Shown piece by piece: positions 1-11,543 of a stretch of 64,000 bases of DNA (position 1 is the first letter of the stretch; each line of letters begins with the position of its first letter). The DNA comes from Callorhinus ursinus. Taxonomy: Eukaryota; Chordata; Mammalia; Carnivora; Otariidae. A model generated the notes under the pieces. That model had not been told where the DNA came from. It saw only the letters and a list, made by a program, of their open reading frames with translations, and made no database searches. The stretch covers positions 2,300,405 to 2,364,404 of the forward strand of contig NW_020312788.1 in the NCBI RefSeq assembly GCF_003265705.1, read 5' to 3'. Made by a program: the position numbers and the translations under genes.

Positions 1-1154
1 CAAATGAGAACAGACAGAGGTTATTTATTCTGAGTTTGCTATAGCAAGAGTCAGCTACCATCACTTGCATCTGACAAAGATTCAGAAGCAGGCAGGGACT
101 AGAAAAGCTTTACTGGGTAGTGGGAATAAGGAGAGGCCTCAGGCATGCTCTGATCAGAGGTTGTTGGCACAGGCAAGCGGGAGATGAGTTAACTAGAAGC
201 TGCACATTTTATGTGATGGGTTTGGGGAGCCTGTTTAGCTTTCTCTGGTTGATCCTGAGTAGGAAGCTGGGGCACAAATAGGGAAGCTGGCAGTCATTGA
301 CCAAATCCTGACCATTCTGGGCAGATTGCTTCAGAGGTTTTGGGTCAGAATTCTGTTGTCATATTTGGTCTGGCCATTGTCCACTTGAAAAATCAGTCCC
401 TCACAAAACAAATTGAGTAAGTATGTGTCAGAAGAAGTTGATGTGGCATCCCACCAAGAAATAAGGGAATCCCTTGTCTATCCTATAATTCTACAATTCT
501 TATTATTCATTGAGTCAAAAAGAGAGCATAGTCTTGCTTACCAAAGATAAATGAATTTATTCAGGTATGCGCTACTCTGTATGAGGCATTAGCCTTGACT
601 AATCAGAGTCTATGCTTCGGCTTTTTTGTTTTTCATATTCAGGTTCTATAATTTCTATAATCTCTTTAATGAGCCACGAGGAAGGACATTACTCCTCTTT
701 ATTCTTTTTCTGAGAAGAGTTTAAGCTACATATTTCATCAGACTCATTTTCTTCAGAAATGTCTTTTCCCTAAACCAGGGTATGAATGACTTCAAATACA
801 TTTTGTCTTACAATTAAGAATTCAACTTCATGCTCATTCAGTCCCTCAGAGTCTGTGGACTGTGATGAATTTAGCTGCACATTAGTTTTTCATCTTAGGT
901 AGTTAATTTAGAGAGACTGTCTCCTGAGGACTATCTAGTTCTATAGGCTGTGGTATAATTAACTGAAGTAAAAGCACTTTGATTTCTTTTGCCTTTTAAC
1001 AAGATCTGCTTAGTCTTTTTATTCCCTATAGTTTATCATTTTTAGTCTTTTCATATCTCAGCTTATATGCACTTCCTTAGAGATGCCATCTCTGACCAGC
1101 ATCCTTGCCATTCCTTTGACAGTGCTTTCTCTCAAACACTCTTTTCTTTTAACG
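1..1154. other. Intergenic upstream of SPC25: possibly an old LTR, otherwise unassigned
   Basis: The first ~400 bases look like an old interspersed repeat that I cannot name. No G6PC2 exon (the expected next gene to the left) is seen on either strand. Confidence 0.4.
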
Positions 1155-1507
1155 GATTATATTAGTCTGTTGGGACTGACACAGAAAGCAATAGAGTGGG
1201 TGGTTTAAAGGACAGAAATTTATTTTCTCACAGTTCTGGAAGCTGCATGTCCCAGGTGTCTGCAGGAATAGCTTCTTCTGAAGCCTCTCTCCTTGGCTTG
1301 TAGATGGCCATTTTCTTTCTGTGTCTTCACATGGTCATCCTTTGTTGGGATGTCCACCAGTCATATTGGGTTAGGTCCCATCCTAATGACCTCATTTTAA
1401 CTTAGTTAACTCTTTAAAGACCCTATCTCCATTGTCACATTCTGAGGTATTGGGGTTAAGACTTCAATATACGAATTTTGGGGGATGAAATTCAGCCCGT
1501 ACCAGGG
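1155..1507 (-). mobile_element. MLT1-type LTR (ERVL-MaLR), solo remnant
   Basis: An ancient mammalian retrovirus-like LTR in reverse orientation. Landmarks resembling the MLT1 consensus are GGTGGTTTAAAGGACAGAAA, TTTATTTTCTCACAGTTCTGG, CTGTGTCTTCACATGG and the end ATACGAATTTTGGGGG. It has no coding sequence and many substitutions. Confidence 0.75.
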
Positions 1508-3579
1508 ATTTACTTAACAATGATTTGAGCTTATGTCTTTAATCTCTCTTTCCTGTACCATAGTGCAAGCTCCATAAAATAAGGGATCATGTTTGCTTTG
1601 TGTACCAGCCACCAGCATAGACCCCAGCACAAGACCATGCTGGGGGTGATTTCCCGGGAAGCTTGCACGAGCCCCTCCTATGGCAGGTTATTGCTGGGAG
1701 CTGCTGGGAGTTGTACAGCATATTAATAATTTTATATTCTTTTTTATTAAAGAGAGGCCCCAATATTAGAAGAGTTTTACCTCTCACAAAATCTGGACCT
1801 GCACCTGGGTCTTTCCTTGTTATTCACTAAATATCTCTTTATTTAATGAATGAATTATTAAACAAAACTTGATGTGAGTGCTAACTTATGTAAAGAGGCT
1901 TAAAAAAGGTTTTTTATTCAGTTAGTCTCAACTCAAATGCATTTTTTCCACAAAGATGTTATAAAGTGGCTGGGTCAAGAATGCTTCTTTAAGATGGAGA
2001 AAATTATATACAATGTTTACCTAAGAAAAAAGTAATATATGTTCACATCTGCTTGTGTTTAAAGAGAGTAGAAGAATAAATAATTTTTTAAAGTTCTCTA
2101 TAAAGAAAAGAAGGGGATAGAGTGAATGGGAAAAGCTAGATTTCTTTAAATTTACTTATTTTCTAGACTTGACTTTGAAACCATGTAAATGTTTCACATA
2201 ATTATAAAGCTAAAATTTAAAAAGCAGTTAATGTAAAATTTTGCCATCTGCCAGCAGAGTTGCCATGGCTTGGGGTAAGGATGCTCTCCAGTACTTATCC
2301 TATGTGGTTCCCAGCAAGAGAGAGAGGCAGGGAATTTGTTCTTTTCTGGTACTAATAATCTTCACATAGAGTTTTTCCCTTCAATAACAGAGCCTGCCTC
2401 ATACACTGAGTCATTTCAAAGTCAAGGTTGTTAGGATTAAGGTCTGTCCCAAATCAGTTTACCAAATGATGGAACAAAGGCATGTCTAAGTTATGCAGCC
2501 CAAGATCCAAAAAAGTGGAGATCTACCTCTATCCTCCTTTTGAGGTTTTCTTTCTCAAAGTGTGGTCTATGGACCACCTGCTTCCTGCCACCTGCATATA
2601 GATTCCCAGGCCCACGCCAGACTATGGAATCAGACTCTTTGGGATCGAGGTCCAAAAATGTGCATTTTAGTAAGCTTCCTATGTGGTTCTTCTACACATC
2701 AAATTGTTGAAGCTCCATCTTAATTCATCTCTGAATGAATGATGAATGATGATACAAGCTGTCATACACCTCCTGTATGTCCTGTGTGTAGTTGACCCTT
2801 TCTTATACTACTTTCTCTACTTCTATGCTAAGGCATTTTTTTCTCAGATCCCTTATTTGGGGTCTGTATCATTCCCCCTTCTTCCCCATGGATGCAGATT
2901 TGGTGTGTTTTTGTTTCCCTCCTTTGGAATCTCCTTTCCAATCTTTCTCTCTCTCTTTTTAATTAAAGCCCATGGCAAACACTAAAAAAATATTAACAAT
3001 AAAAAAAATTAGCTATAATTAACATTCGTTGTTCTTATTTTGCCAAACAGTTTGTAAAAGTGAAGTTTACCTCCAATCATGAGATTCTTGAGCAGAGTAG
3101 AAGGAGGGCAAAGTGATAACATTTCAGTCTTATACACAAACATTCTGTTACTTCTCCTCTGAGCTCTGACATCTCTGCCTCTTCCTCCCTCCCTTTTCTC
3201 TCTCCTTCCTTTCTCTCCCCTTCCCTCTATTCCTCTTTCTCATGCTAAATCCATCCTCTCTCTTCTTTGTGTTAAATACTTACCGAGTTCAGTCTTTGAA
3301 CTGGTCACAAACTTCAACCTTCCCCTGTACCCTGAGAACGAAGACAACTTCAAGACAGCAGAGCCAAATCCGAATGGTTCACCACCGCATCTTAGAATCA
3401 AACCAGATGTCCTCCACATAATGAGAGTCTTCAGAAAATTGCACACCCACCCTGCTCTTCGGGATCAAGAACTTTTCTTCCCGCTGTGGTAGAACTCTCC
3501 ATTTAATTCCTTGGTGTTTTGTTCAAGGACTAGAACTCTGCCGTGCCAGTTAAAACACTTTTGAGTGGAAGCAATCTTT
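1508..3579. other. Intergenic: one MER5A, a TC-rich tract, otherwise nothing
   Basis: The pyrimidine-rich stretch at 3172-3245 and the MER5A at 2555 are the only features I can support. Confidence 0.5.
2555..2720 (+). mobile_element. MER5A-like hAT-Charlie element
   Basis: Divergent match to the MER5A consensus (CTCAAAGTGTGGTCTATGGACC ... GGAATCAGACTCTTTGGG ... AATGTGCATTTTAGTAAGC). A non-autonomous DNA transposon fossil, assigned by eye. Confidence 0.6.
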
Positions 3580-3603
3580 AAAAGTGTGTGATTTGGTTCT
3601 AAT

Positions 3604-4668
3604 GGCCAACAGACACATGAAAAAGTGCTCAACATCGCTCAGCATCAGGGAAATCCAAATCAAAACCTCAATGAGATACCACCGGACACCAGTCAGAATG
3701 GCTAAAATTAACAAGTCAGGAAACGACAGATGTTGGCGGGGATGCGGAGAAAGGGGAACCCTCCTACACTGTTGGTGGGAATGCAAGCTCGTGCAACCAC
3801 TCCAGAAAACAGTATGGAGGTTCCTCAAACAGTTGAAAATAGAGCTACCATACGATCCAGTAATTGCACTACTGGGTATTTACCCCAAAGATACAAATCT
3901 AGGGATCCGAAGGGGTATGTGCACCCCAATGTTTATAGCAGCAATGTCCACAATAGCCAAACTATGGAAAGAGCCAAGATGTCCATCGACAGATGAATGG
4001 TTAAAGAAGATGTGGTATATATACACAATGGAATATTATGCAGCCATCAAAAGGAATGAGATCTTGCCGTTTGCAACGACGTGGTTGGAACTGGAGGGTG
4101 TTATGCTGAGTGAAATAAGTCAATCAGAGAAAGACATGTATCATATGACCTCCCTGATATGAGGAATTCTTAATCTCAGGAAACAAACTGAGTATTGCTG
4201 GAGTGGTGGGGGGTGGGAGGGATGGGGTGGCTGGGTGATAGACATTGGGGAGGGTATGTGCTATGGTGAGCACTGTGAATTGTGCAAGACTGTTGAATCA
4301 CAGATCTGTACTTCTGAAACAAATAATGCAACATATGTTAAGAAAAAAGAAAAAGAAGATAGCAGGAGGGGAAGAATGAAGGGGAGTAAGTCAGAGGGAG
4401 AGACGAACCATGAAAGATGATGGACTCTGAAAAACAAACTGAGGGTTCTAGAGGGGAGGAGGGTGGGGGAATGGGTTAGCCTGGTGATGGGTATCAAAGA
4501 GGGCACATTCTGCGTGGAGCACTGGGTGTTATGCACAAACAATGAATCATGGAACACTACATCAAGAACTAATGATGTAATATATGGTGATTAACATAAC
4601 AATAAAAAATTAAAAAAAAGAAAAAAACTCCTATTAAATAAACTTTGAGTTACCTATTTAGGAAAAAA
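3604..4668 (+). mobile_element. Young 5'-truncated L1 with target-site duplication
   Basis: A 5'-truncated LINE-1. It begins inside the C-terminal part of ORF2 (open for ~190 codons, with motifs [20 protein letters not shown] and YAAIKRNEILPFATTWLELE), followed by a carnivore-type 3' UTR and A-rich tail. A 24-bp perfect direct repeat (starting AAAAGTGTGTGATTTGG) flanks it at 3580-3603 and 4669-4692. The long identical duplication and intact reading frame indicate a fairly recent insertion. Two separate A-rich runs (4601-4627 and 4663-4672) bracket ~35 bp of non-L1 sequence. Confidence 0.93.
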
Positions 4669-5117
4669 AAAAGTGTGTGATTTGGTTCTAATATTAGCTG
4701 AATCTCTTTGGCCACTAGCCCAAGAGTCCATGACCTGAATTTGACCTATTTAGAGGTCATCAAACTTTCTGAAATCATATGCAAAATATTAGTGCATGTG
4801 CATGTTACTTGGAAGAAGGCCACGGCTTTCACAGGATTCTCAATGGAATCCCTGGCCCAAGTGAGTTAAGTATAGCGTAAGGTTCACTGGAATCCCATCT
4901 AATTTCCATGGTGCCTACACCCAGGATCCTTTCATTTCCTGTTTCTTGAGTTATCTTCAGTACTCCAATCTCCCCAGCATGATTTGCTTGTCTGAATGAC
5001 TGCCTTCCTCTTAATGACTTTTTAAAAATCTTTTAATACTATAGCCAGTCTCAAAACTCTGTACTGTTGCCTTCTTTTCAGTTAACTCCAATGGTTGAAT
5101 AATTCCAGTTCTTTCTT

Positions 5118-5328
5118 TCGTTTTTTTTTTAAGATTTTATTTATTTATTTGACACACAGAGAGAGAGAGAGAGAGAGCACAAACAGGGAAAGTGGCAGGC
5201 TGAGGCAGAGGGAGAAGCAGGCTTCCTGCAGAGCCAGGGGAGCCCGATGTGGGAATTGATCCCAGGACCCTGGGATCATGACCTGAGCCGAAGGCAGTCA
5301 CTCAACCAACTGAGCCACCCAGGCGCCC
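5118..5328 (-). mobile_element. Carnivore tRNA-Lys SINE (SINEC)
   Basis: Reverse-oriented SINE: T-run and AAGATTTTATTTATTTATTT tail at the left, (GA)n centre, and CTGAGCCACCCAGGCGCCCC head complement at the right end. The target-site duplication is not clear. Confidence 0.9.
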
Positions 5329-6169
5329 CTTTCCAAAACTTTCTTACTCTGATTCATTTAGGTTTTCCTGGGGTTTTGATTGGCAGTAAATCCTGCCAGT
5401 TTTACTTAGATTGCAACCTGTAGGACAGAGGCTAGAATTCCTTTAATATGCTCCGCATGCCAAATATATAGCCACAAGATATATTCTTATCATGAGATGA
5501 ACCATTCATCTCTGAGGTATAGTGCTCTTTGCAATTCAACATCATTCAGAGATATTTGACTTTAGCTTGTGTCACTGGTGCAGTGGTAGTAAACAAAAGC
5601 GTATTTTGGAGGCATTGACCTTTATGTCTTTGTGCGTGGTCATTAACATTTTACTACAAGCTTATCTGCCTGCTGTCAAATAATTGTATTTGAAATGTCT
5701 CCAGTGGCACCCTGTAATGTAAAATGGATTTATTTCAGACTGAGTTGAGACCGTAGTGACTTTCAGAAAAGAATTACTTCCATTCCGGTTAGGATTCCGG
5801 GAATACTGGCATTCCATGATGACACTGTTATAAGTGACCTGGCTTTTGATTTTCTAGGTACCCCCTCCACTTGTCTCATTATTTATTCTTCTCTACAAAT
5901 GGTCGTGAACTATACATTCATAAACTTTTCCTTGGATCACCAAAGGACCCAACAGAGCAGCCCATTGGGCAATACTATTCTTTTTCTTCATAGTACAGTT
6001 AAGACACTTTGCACCTGGGTTCCTTTTTATAGATGGCCCAAAGAATACCTACTGTAGGTATTCTCAAACTTTACTGTACATCAGGATCTTTATTACTTTA
6101 TAGAATGTCTTTTGTATGTTTGGAAAATGTACACTTTCTTTTCTTTGAAGTGTTGATGTCCTTCATATT

Positions 6170-6600
6170 TTTTATTTTAATGATTTTGAGGTATAAATGA
6201 GCAATTTGAGGGATAATTTATATATCATAAAGTTCACCATTGTAAATGTACAATTCAGTTATTTCTAGTAAATTTATGGAGTTGTGCAACCATCACCACA
6301 AACAAGTTTAGAATGTCTCCATCACTGTGGAATGTTCCCTTGTGCCCTCATGCAGTTAATGTTTGCTTCCACTCCCAGCTCTAAGCAAAGACTGAACTGT
6401 CTCTGTGGATTTGCCTTATCTGGATATTTTATGCAAAGGGTATTTTACGCAAAGGACATTTTATGCAATGGGAGTTATATAATATGTAGCCTTCTGTCTC
6501 TGACTTAATAATGTTTTTGAGTGTTTTTAATACTCAAAATAATTATGTTTTTTAGTATTTTTTTCAGGAATAAATGCGTCTTAGTTTGCTGTAAGCTTTT
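6170..6600 (-). mobile_element. Old L1 3' end remnant
   Basis: Reverse-oriented old L1 3' region, recognisable from the antisense phrases GTTCACCATTGTAAATGTACAATTCAG and GTTGTGCAACCATCACCAC. It contains an imperfect 16-bp triplication at 6425-6472. Confidence 0.6.
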
Positions 6601-9600
6601 GGGTTATTTCCAGGACACTGAAATGGTTGTTTTTTTATAATTTTGTCCAGTTTTATAGTTGCTTTTTTGGGGAAAGGATTTGGTGACTTCTTCACCCCAC
6701 CATGCTAGAGGTCCTAGCCCTTTTTTAAATTTTAGGGAGGAAATGAAAGGCTCCAGGTAAAATCTGGCACTAAAGGTTGACTTCACTTTGGATATACTGT
6801 GCTTTGATCATAGCAATTATCATAAGAGACATTTTCTTGAATCATCTTTTCTAATGACTCCTGACATAGGCCATGCAGAGATCTAGAGAATTTAAAGTTT
6901 TTGTTCAAGAGTCTTTTGAACACAGGCATTTTCTATTACTTGTTCTTAACCTGGAATCTGCCCAAAGAGCTTTCCTCTCTTCTGAATTCATAGTAACTCT
7001 TTATCATTTTTAATTTTCTCAGTGAACAGATATTGAAAGTACAAGTACTAGCTAGCATTTGGGGAGTTCCGTATAAATGTATATGTCATAAAGGGATCCT
7101 TATATCCAGAAAAGTGGAAAACTTTTAATCTTAACCATGGCATTGCTTTTATCATTTTAATCCTGAGTTCTGCCCCAAGATTAAAGGTATCTACTCAGCA
7201 AGGGTATGTGCCATAGAGGACAATGACCTTTCTTCTTGTACCCCATGATCCTTCACCCATTGGAGAAAGAATCAAGTTTCCAGAGAAGGAGCAATGGAGT
7301 TTCAGTCAGTCTAACCAAGGCTCCTGTAACCATGGCCCAGAAGCTCCCAGACTGGAAATACATACCTACTTCCTACTACCCCCTCCCCTGACCTGGGTTA
7401 CAGACCATATATATCCCAGAGAATAAAGTGCCCCTCTCAGCACATGGCACATAATAGATATCCCCAAACTCCTGGCTCGGTTGAAATGAAAGGCAGGTAT
7501 GTATGATGATAGTGATGATGGTGGTGTTGTATGGAGTTGTGATAGGGGAGCTTCTGCTTTTTCCTTTTTAAAGCCAAGGAAGCTGTGCTGAACAGAAAGA
7601 AAAGCTGGTTGTTTCTAACTACATTTGGTGGAATAGAGAGAAACCATTCACATTTTCTTCTAGAGAGGATCATTTTGACAAATGACACAGAAGTTTCTCC
7701 CTCACTCCTTGGTTGGGGATGAGCTCTGAGAAAGAATAAAAGAGAGTGGACACCCAGGGGCTGCCCTAAAGTCTGCACATCAGTGGGACAACCACTTGCC
7801 CCAGTCCAAGGTCCAGTAAGTAATTCATCAAGCTGGTGGTCCAGTCAGCACCCCTCCATGAGTCTTGTTAAGTACTGTATTCACTAGCCTGGACCAGTGA
7901 AAACCTTAGAAACAAGCATCATTATTCATTCAGCTCAAGTTCTGAGATGCCAATAGATACAATTTTGCTTTAAGATAAATATTATCAGAAATCAGAAGTC
8001 CTTGAATAAATATCTGTGAAATGAAAGGAGATATTACAGCAAACTATATGTCTAAGCTTATTAATAACAGTCCTTTGGCTGGAATCTGACTCATGTTGTG
8101 ATGTGTTAAATGTTGGTAATAATTTGTCCTGATTTTGTTGGTCTGAATTAGCTCTTAGGATAGAGTACCCAATACCAGGTACCCCTGAGCATGTTATTTA
8201 CACATATGTTTTATTGTTGGTGTTTGAATCCTTAACAATAATGAAAGAAAATAGTAGTAAAGACTTTTTGACCTATAATCAAGGGTTTATTTTCACAAAC
8301 ATGCCATGGTCAGAGATGAAAATAATAATTTTAACTCCATCGTACAAGCCATATATATTTTCCATTCTTTAAAGTGTATATCCTCTGTGTTCTTTTCCTA
8401 TTTTTCTTTCCTCCTCAGCTTTATCAAGAAGGATGCAAATAGTGAATCAATTTCATTTACTTGGAGTTCCTGACCAGTATCCCTGCATCTTGTCCATCCT
8501 TTAGGAAATTCAAGTTGAATAGCTTGTGCCTCTTTCTGGTCCTCAGATGATTTTAATGGAGTTCTAGTTCCTTCCCGTTTGAAATTCTGCAAGATAGCAA
8601 TGTTCTATAGGCCCCCCAAAATAGTGTCAGAAAAGCTGGAAGAGTAGAAAAGAAGAGATCTTCTGTACACCACAAGAATCGATTCTGAGGACCATCTGGA
8701 TGTTTCTGCCCACTAATAATTGGAGTCAACTTAGCAAGAATAATCCACTAAAGAAGGCAGAAAAATGAGTCAGCTGCAAGATGTTCACCTTAGTCTAAGA
8801 GATATAGTTGTAGCCTTGTGTCAGTGGTGAATATCTCAAAGCCTTGCTAATAAACTCTTTTTTTTTTTCCATTTTGCTCATAGATCGGTCATGCTTTGCC
8901 AGATTCTATCAGGAATGCATTAGAGAGATGGTCCAAGCATTATTTCAAGCTGGGGAAATAATTTATTATCTTGAACTAGTAATGGCCTAAAGAAGTTACT
9001 GAAACTGTTTTCAGACTATTGTTTGAAATTTAGTATCTATATGTTGAAACTAAAATTGTTATATTTGTGAGATATTGGCAAATTCTTAAATGGTGAATGC
9101 TAAATAACCACACCTAACTAATTAATTCAACTTGGATTGGGTGGAAGGAATATATTCTATACTTATCCAGACATAGCAGAATGCATGTTTCCTTAAGATC
9201 AAAATTCAACAAGTAGTATGATTGTCTTGTAATGGGAGCAATATGCTTTGCCTTGGCTAAAGTGAGTATTCAATTGCAATAATTTCTCTTATTCTTGGCC
9301 AACTTAGATTTTGTTCTATTTAAAGTCTTAATTATATGTGTTTTAATATGACAGTCTATTGCACAGGAAGTAGGTAGGGTATAAAATCATGAAAACAAGA
9401 AACCATTTTGAGTACTTATAGGGACCTCTTCTAAGGCATTTACATTTATAATCTCTTTCAGTCTTCACATTGGGTATACGAAAGAAGAAGGTATTATTAT
9501 TGTTACCCTCACTTTACAGATGAGGAAACTGAGGTCCAATAGGCCAAGTAACTTGCCCAACATAAAACTTAGTAAATGATGGAGCCTGGATTTCAAACTC

Positions 9601-10300
9601 AGGCAGTCTTACTGCAGAGTTGGAGCAGTTAGCCACTGTTGAATTGACTAAAGAAGTAACATGCCTACAGGATATTAACACTTGGATCTCCCAACAATTT
9701 CCTCTCCTGCCTCACCTCTCTGCATCACCCTTCCCCCAGCACACCAAACAACCATGAAGATGATTTCCATCCCACCAATAGCATCACCATTCTTACAGAT
9801 ATCAGAGTTGAAAACCTTGAATTACTTCTGGCTTCCCCGCCTCTTTTCACTTTTATCAGCAACACAGACTATCAGAGAGGGTGGGTACCAAGAAACTTGT
9901 CCATGAAAAGTTTTGTGTCATTGAGTTTCTGCTGGGGCAAGAAATACCAGTATTAGGTATTGTGCTTTGTTTCTGTTTCACATGTTTTGGAAATTTTGGA
10001 AATGTTCATATTAGAAGCCAGTAGACAGGAATGTTCCAACCACTTCCCAATGAAAAGTTATTAAATGATGACACAGATTAAGCAATGGTATTTTTATTAG
10101 CTTTATTTTTTTTTAATTAACTTTAAGACACAGGGAGTATTAAAGAAGAGGGAATATACTTGGCAACAGAATGCGATTAAAGTTCAATATTTATATTTGT
10201 TGCAGAAGCCTTTATTTGAAACTGATGAATGTCTTGGGCTGGGGCGAGTCCCTCTGGAGCTATTAATTAGTATTTTAGAAGCAGAGCTGAGAGGCTGACT
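6601..10300. other. Intergenic leading to the SPC25 promoter
   Basis: Apart from the MIR at 9421-9625, I recognise no gene or clear repeat. GC content rises sharply only after about 10,320. Confidence 0.5.
9421..9625 (-). mobile_element. MIR SINE
   Basis: Ancient MIR in reverse orientation. The core TTACAGATGAGGAAACTGAGG, then AAGTAACTTGCCCAA and TGGATTTCAAACTCAGGCAGTCT are diagnostic. Confidence 0.85.
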
Positions 10301-10312
10301 GTCTCAGAAAAA

Positions 10313-10332
10313 ACCACAAATCCCAGAATGCA
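10313..10332 (+). promoter_or_regulatory. ZNF143/Staf-type site in the SPC25 promoter
   Basis: ACCACAAATCCCAGAATGCA closely fits the known ZNF143/THAP11 element (ACTACAATTCCCAGAATGC). It lies ~45-100 bp upstream of the paired CCAAT boxes, in a GC-rich TATA-less promoter. Confidence 0.7.
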
Positions 10333-10347
10333 CTTTCCCCTATTTTT

Positions 10348-10357
10348 TCTCGCGAGA
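10348..10357. promoter_or_regulatory. TCTCGCGAGA palindrome in the SPC25 promoter
   Basis: A perfect 10-bp palindrome, TCTCGCGAGA. This is the known conserved core-promoter element of many TATA-less housekeeping and cell-cycle promoters. It sits 20 bp upstream of the first CCAAT box. Confidence 0.75.
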
Positions 10358-10377
10358 ATCCCGGAGGGCTAGATCAA

Positions 10378-10413
10378 CCAATCCCTTCATGAGGAGTCTA
10401 GCTATCAGCCAAT
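10378..10413 (+). promoter_or_regulatory. Two CCAAT boxes spaced 31 bp (NF-Y sites)
   Basis: CCAAT occurs at 10378-10382 and 10409-10413. Spacing of ~31-33 bp (three helical turns) is the hallmark arrangement of NF-Y sites in G2/M cell-cycle promoters such as cyclin B. It fits SPC25's mitotic role. Confidence 0.8.
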
Positions 10414-10450
10414 CCGAAGGCGAATGGACGCCCGGAGGCGGGAGGAGCAA

Positions 10451-10468
10451 GGCGCCCTTAGATTTGAA
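10451..10468 (+). promoter_or_regulatory. CDE/CHR-like cell-cycle repressor element
   Basis: A GC-rich CDE-like GGCGCCC is followed a few bases later by TTTGAA (10463-10468), a known CHR variant bound by the MuvB/DREAM complex. It is 50 bp downstream of the second CCAAT box and probably at the transcription start. The CHR is clear; the CDE part is weaker. Confidence 0.65.
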
Positions 10469-10469
10469 A

Positions 10470-10588
10470 TAGGAAAGTCGGCGCGGCTTCGGGACCTGCT
10501 TCTGGAGACCCAGTTTTGGCTCGAATTGGCTCAGGTCTTTTGTGGGTCTTTTGTGGGTAGGTAGCGGGGCTCAGGCCTCCTGGAGAAG
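10470..10588 (+). other. SPC25: SPC25 exon 1, non-coding 5' UTR (approximate)
   Basis: Inferred first exon just downstream of the promoter elements. It contains no ATG, so translation starts in the next exon. A good donor, GAGAAG|GTGAGG, ends it at 10588; a second possible donor, GGGTAG|GTAGCG, lies at 10560. The 5' end is a guess from promoter element spacing. It carries an exact 11-bp tandem duplication (TCTTTTGTGGG at 10536-10546 and 10547-10557). Confidence 0.6.
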
Positions 10589-10839
10589 GTGAGGGAGGTG
10601 GGAACTCACCAGGGCTCCCCGATCCGCCTGTGGCGATAAGGAAAAGTGGGTTTCCGGGCGGGACTTATTTTCGGGAACGAGGTCTGAAATGCACGGCTTG
10701 TTGTTTGCACGTCGGGGTGGGCGGCGGTGAGGCTGAAAGGTTCCGGGTTTCAGCGAACGAGAGTTCTGTGGCCCTCCTGGTAAGGTTTTAGGTTTTTGGG
10801 ATGGTTTTAGCGTTACAGAAAACTGGTGGAGCCTGCAGT

Positions 10840-11165
10840 CTTACCGGACATTGCTTTACAGAAGAGGACACCAAGACCCAGAGAGTGCAGGTGACTTGTA
10901 CCTTTCCTGGACTAAGCTCACTAAATTCCCACTCCAGTCGCCTGTTTAGTGCTACTTTTCCTGATCTTAGTGGGAGGGAGAGACAGGCTAGATGTGGGGT
11001 TTTATCCTATGAGAGGGGGCCATCCATCTGGGACCTGGCAATGCAGGCGAGAATTCACATGGTCAGAGTTGGAAACGCCTTATAAGTTACCAATTTTACT
11101 TGTGAGAAAACGGAGTCAGAATCTTTTTCCCAAGGTCATAGAGCTGTGTGAGTGTCTTGTGCAGT
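10840..11165 (-). mobile_element. MIR fragments in SPC25 intron 1
   Basis: Two partial reverse MIR matches: ACAGAAGAGGACACCAAGACC at ~10858 and TGTGAGAAAACGGAGTCAG with CCCAAGGTCATAGAGCTGTG at ~11100-11150. Boundaries are uncertain. Confidence 0.5.
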
Positions 11166-11390
11166 TACACTACTGACAAGTCCCTCGGAGATAAAGATGT
11201 CTTTCCTGGAATCTTGCATCTTAACGGTGGTTAAGTCCAGGTGGCTTGATCTGCCTTGGAGTATCTAGAGTTAAAAGTAAGCTGCTATTTTCTAGCAAAG
11301 GTCACACTGCCAAAATATGCTTGATTGGAATATGAGCCTGATTTGATTTTAATGACTCATAAGAAATATAATGTTCTATTTGTTTTGTAG

Positions 11391-11543
11391 CATTTTCTTC
11401 CAAAATGATAGAGGACGAACTTGCACTATTTGATAAAAGCATAAATGAATTTTGGAATAAATTCAAAAGCACTGTCAGTGACACTTCCTGTGGGATGGTG
11501 GGGCTAAGAGACACCTACAAAGACTCCATCAAAGCATGTGGAG
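11391..11543 (+). CDS. SPC25: SPC25 exon 2 (start codon; residues 1-46)
   Basis: The acceptor TTTGTTTTGTAG ends at 11390. Fourteen untranslated bases precede the ATG at 11405. The exon encodes the N-terminus through KDSIKACG and ends after one base of codon 47 at GAG|GTAACT (phase 1). The GTC AGT pair coding the extra Val-Ser relative to human lies in this exon. Confidence 0.93.

Noticed and set aside
3584..4162. A 192-codon ORF on the + strand
   Set aside because: It is the C-terminal end of L1 ORF2 within a truncated retrotransposon, not a host gene.
1..10300. Search for G6PC2, expected beside SPC25
   Set aside because: No matching exon on either strand; it probably lies just left of the window.
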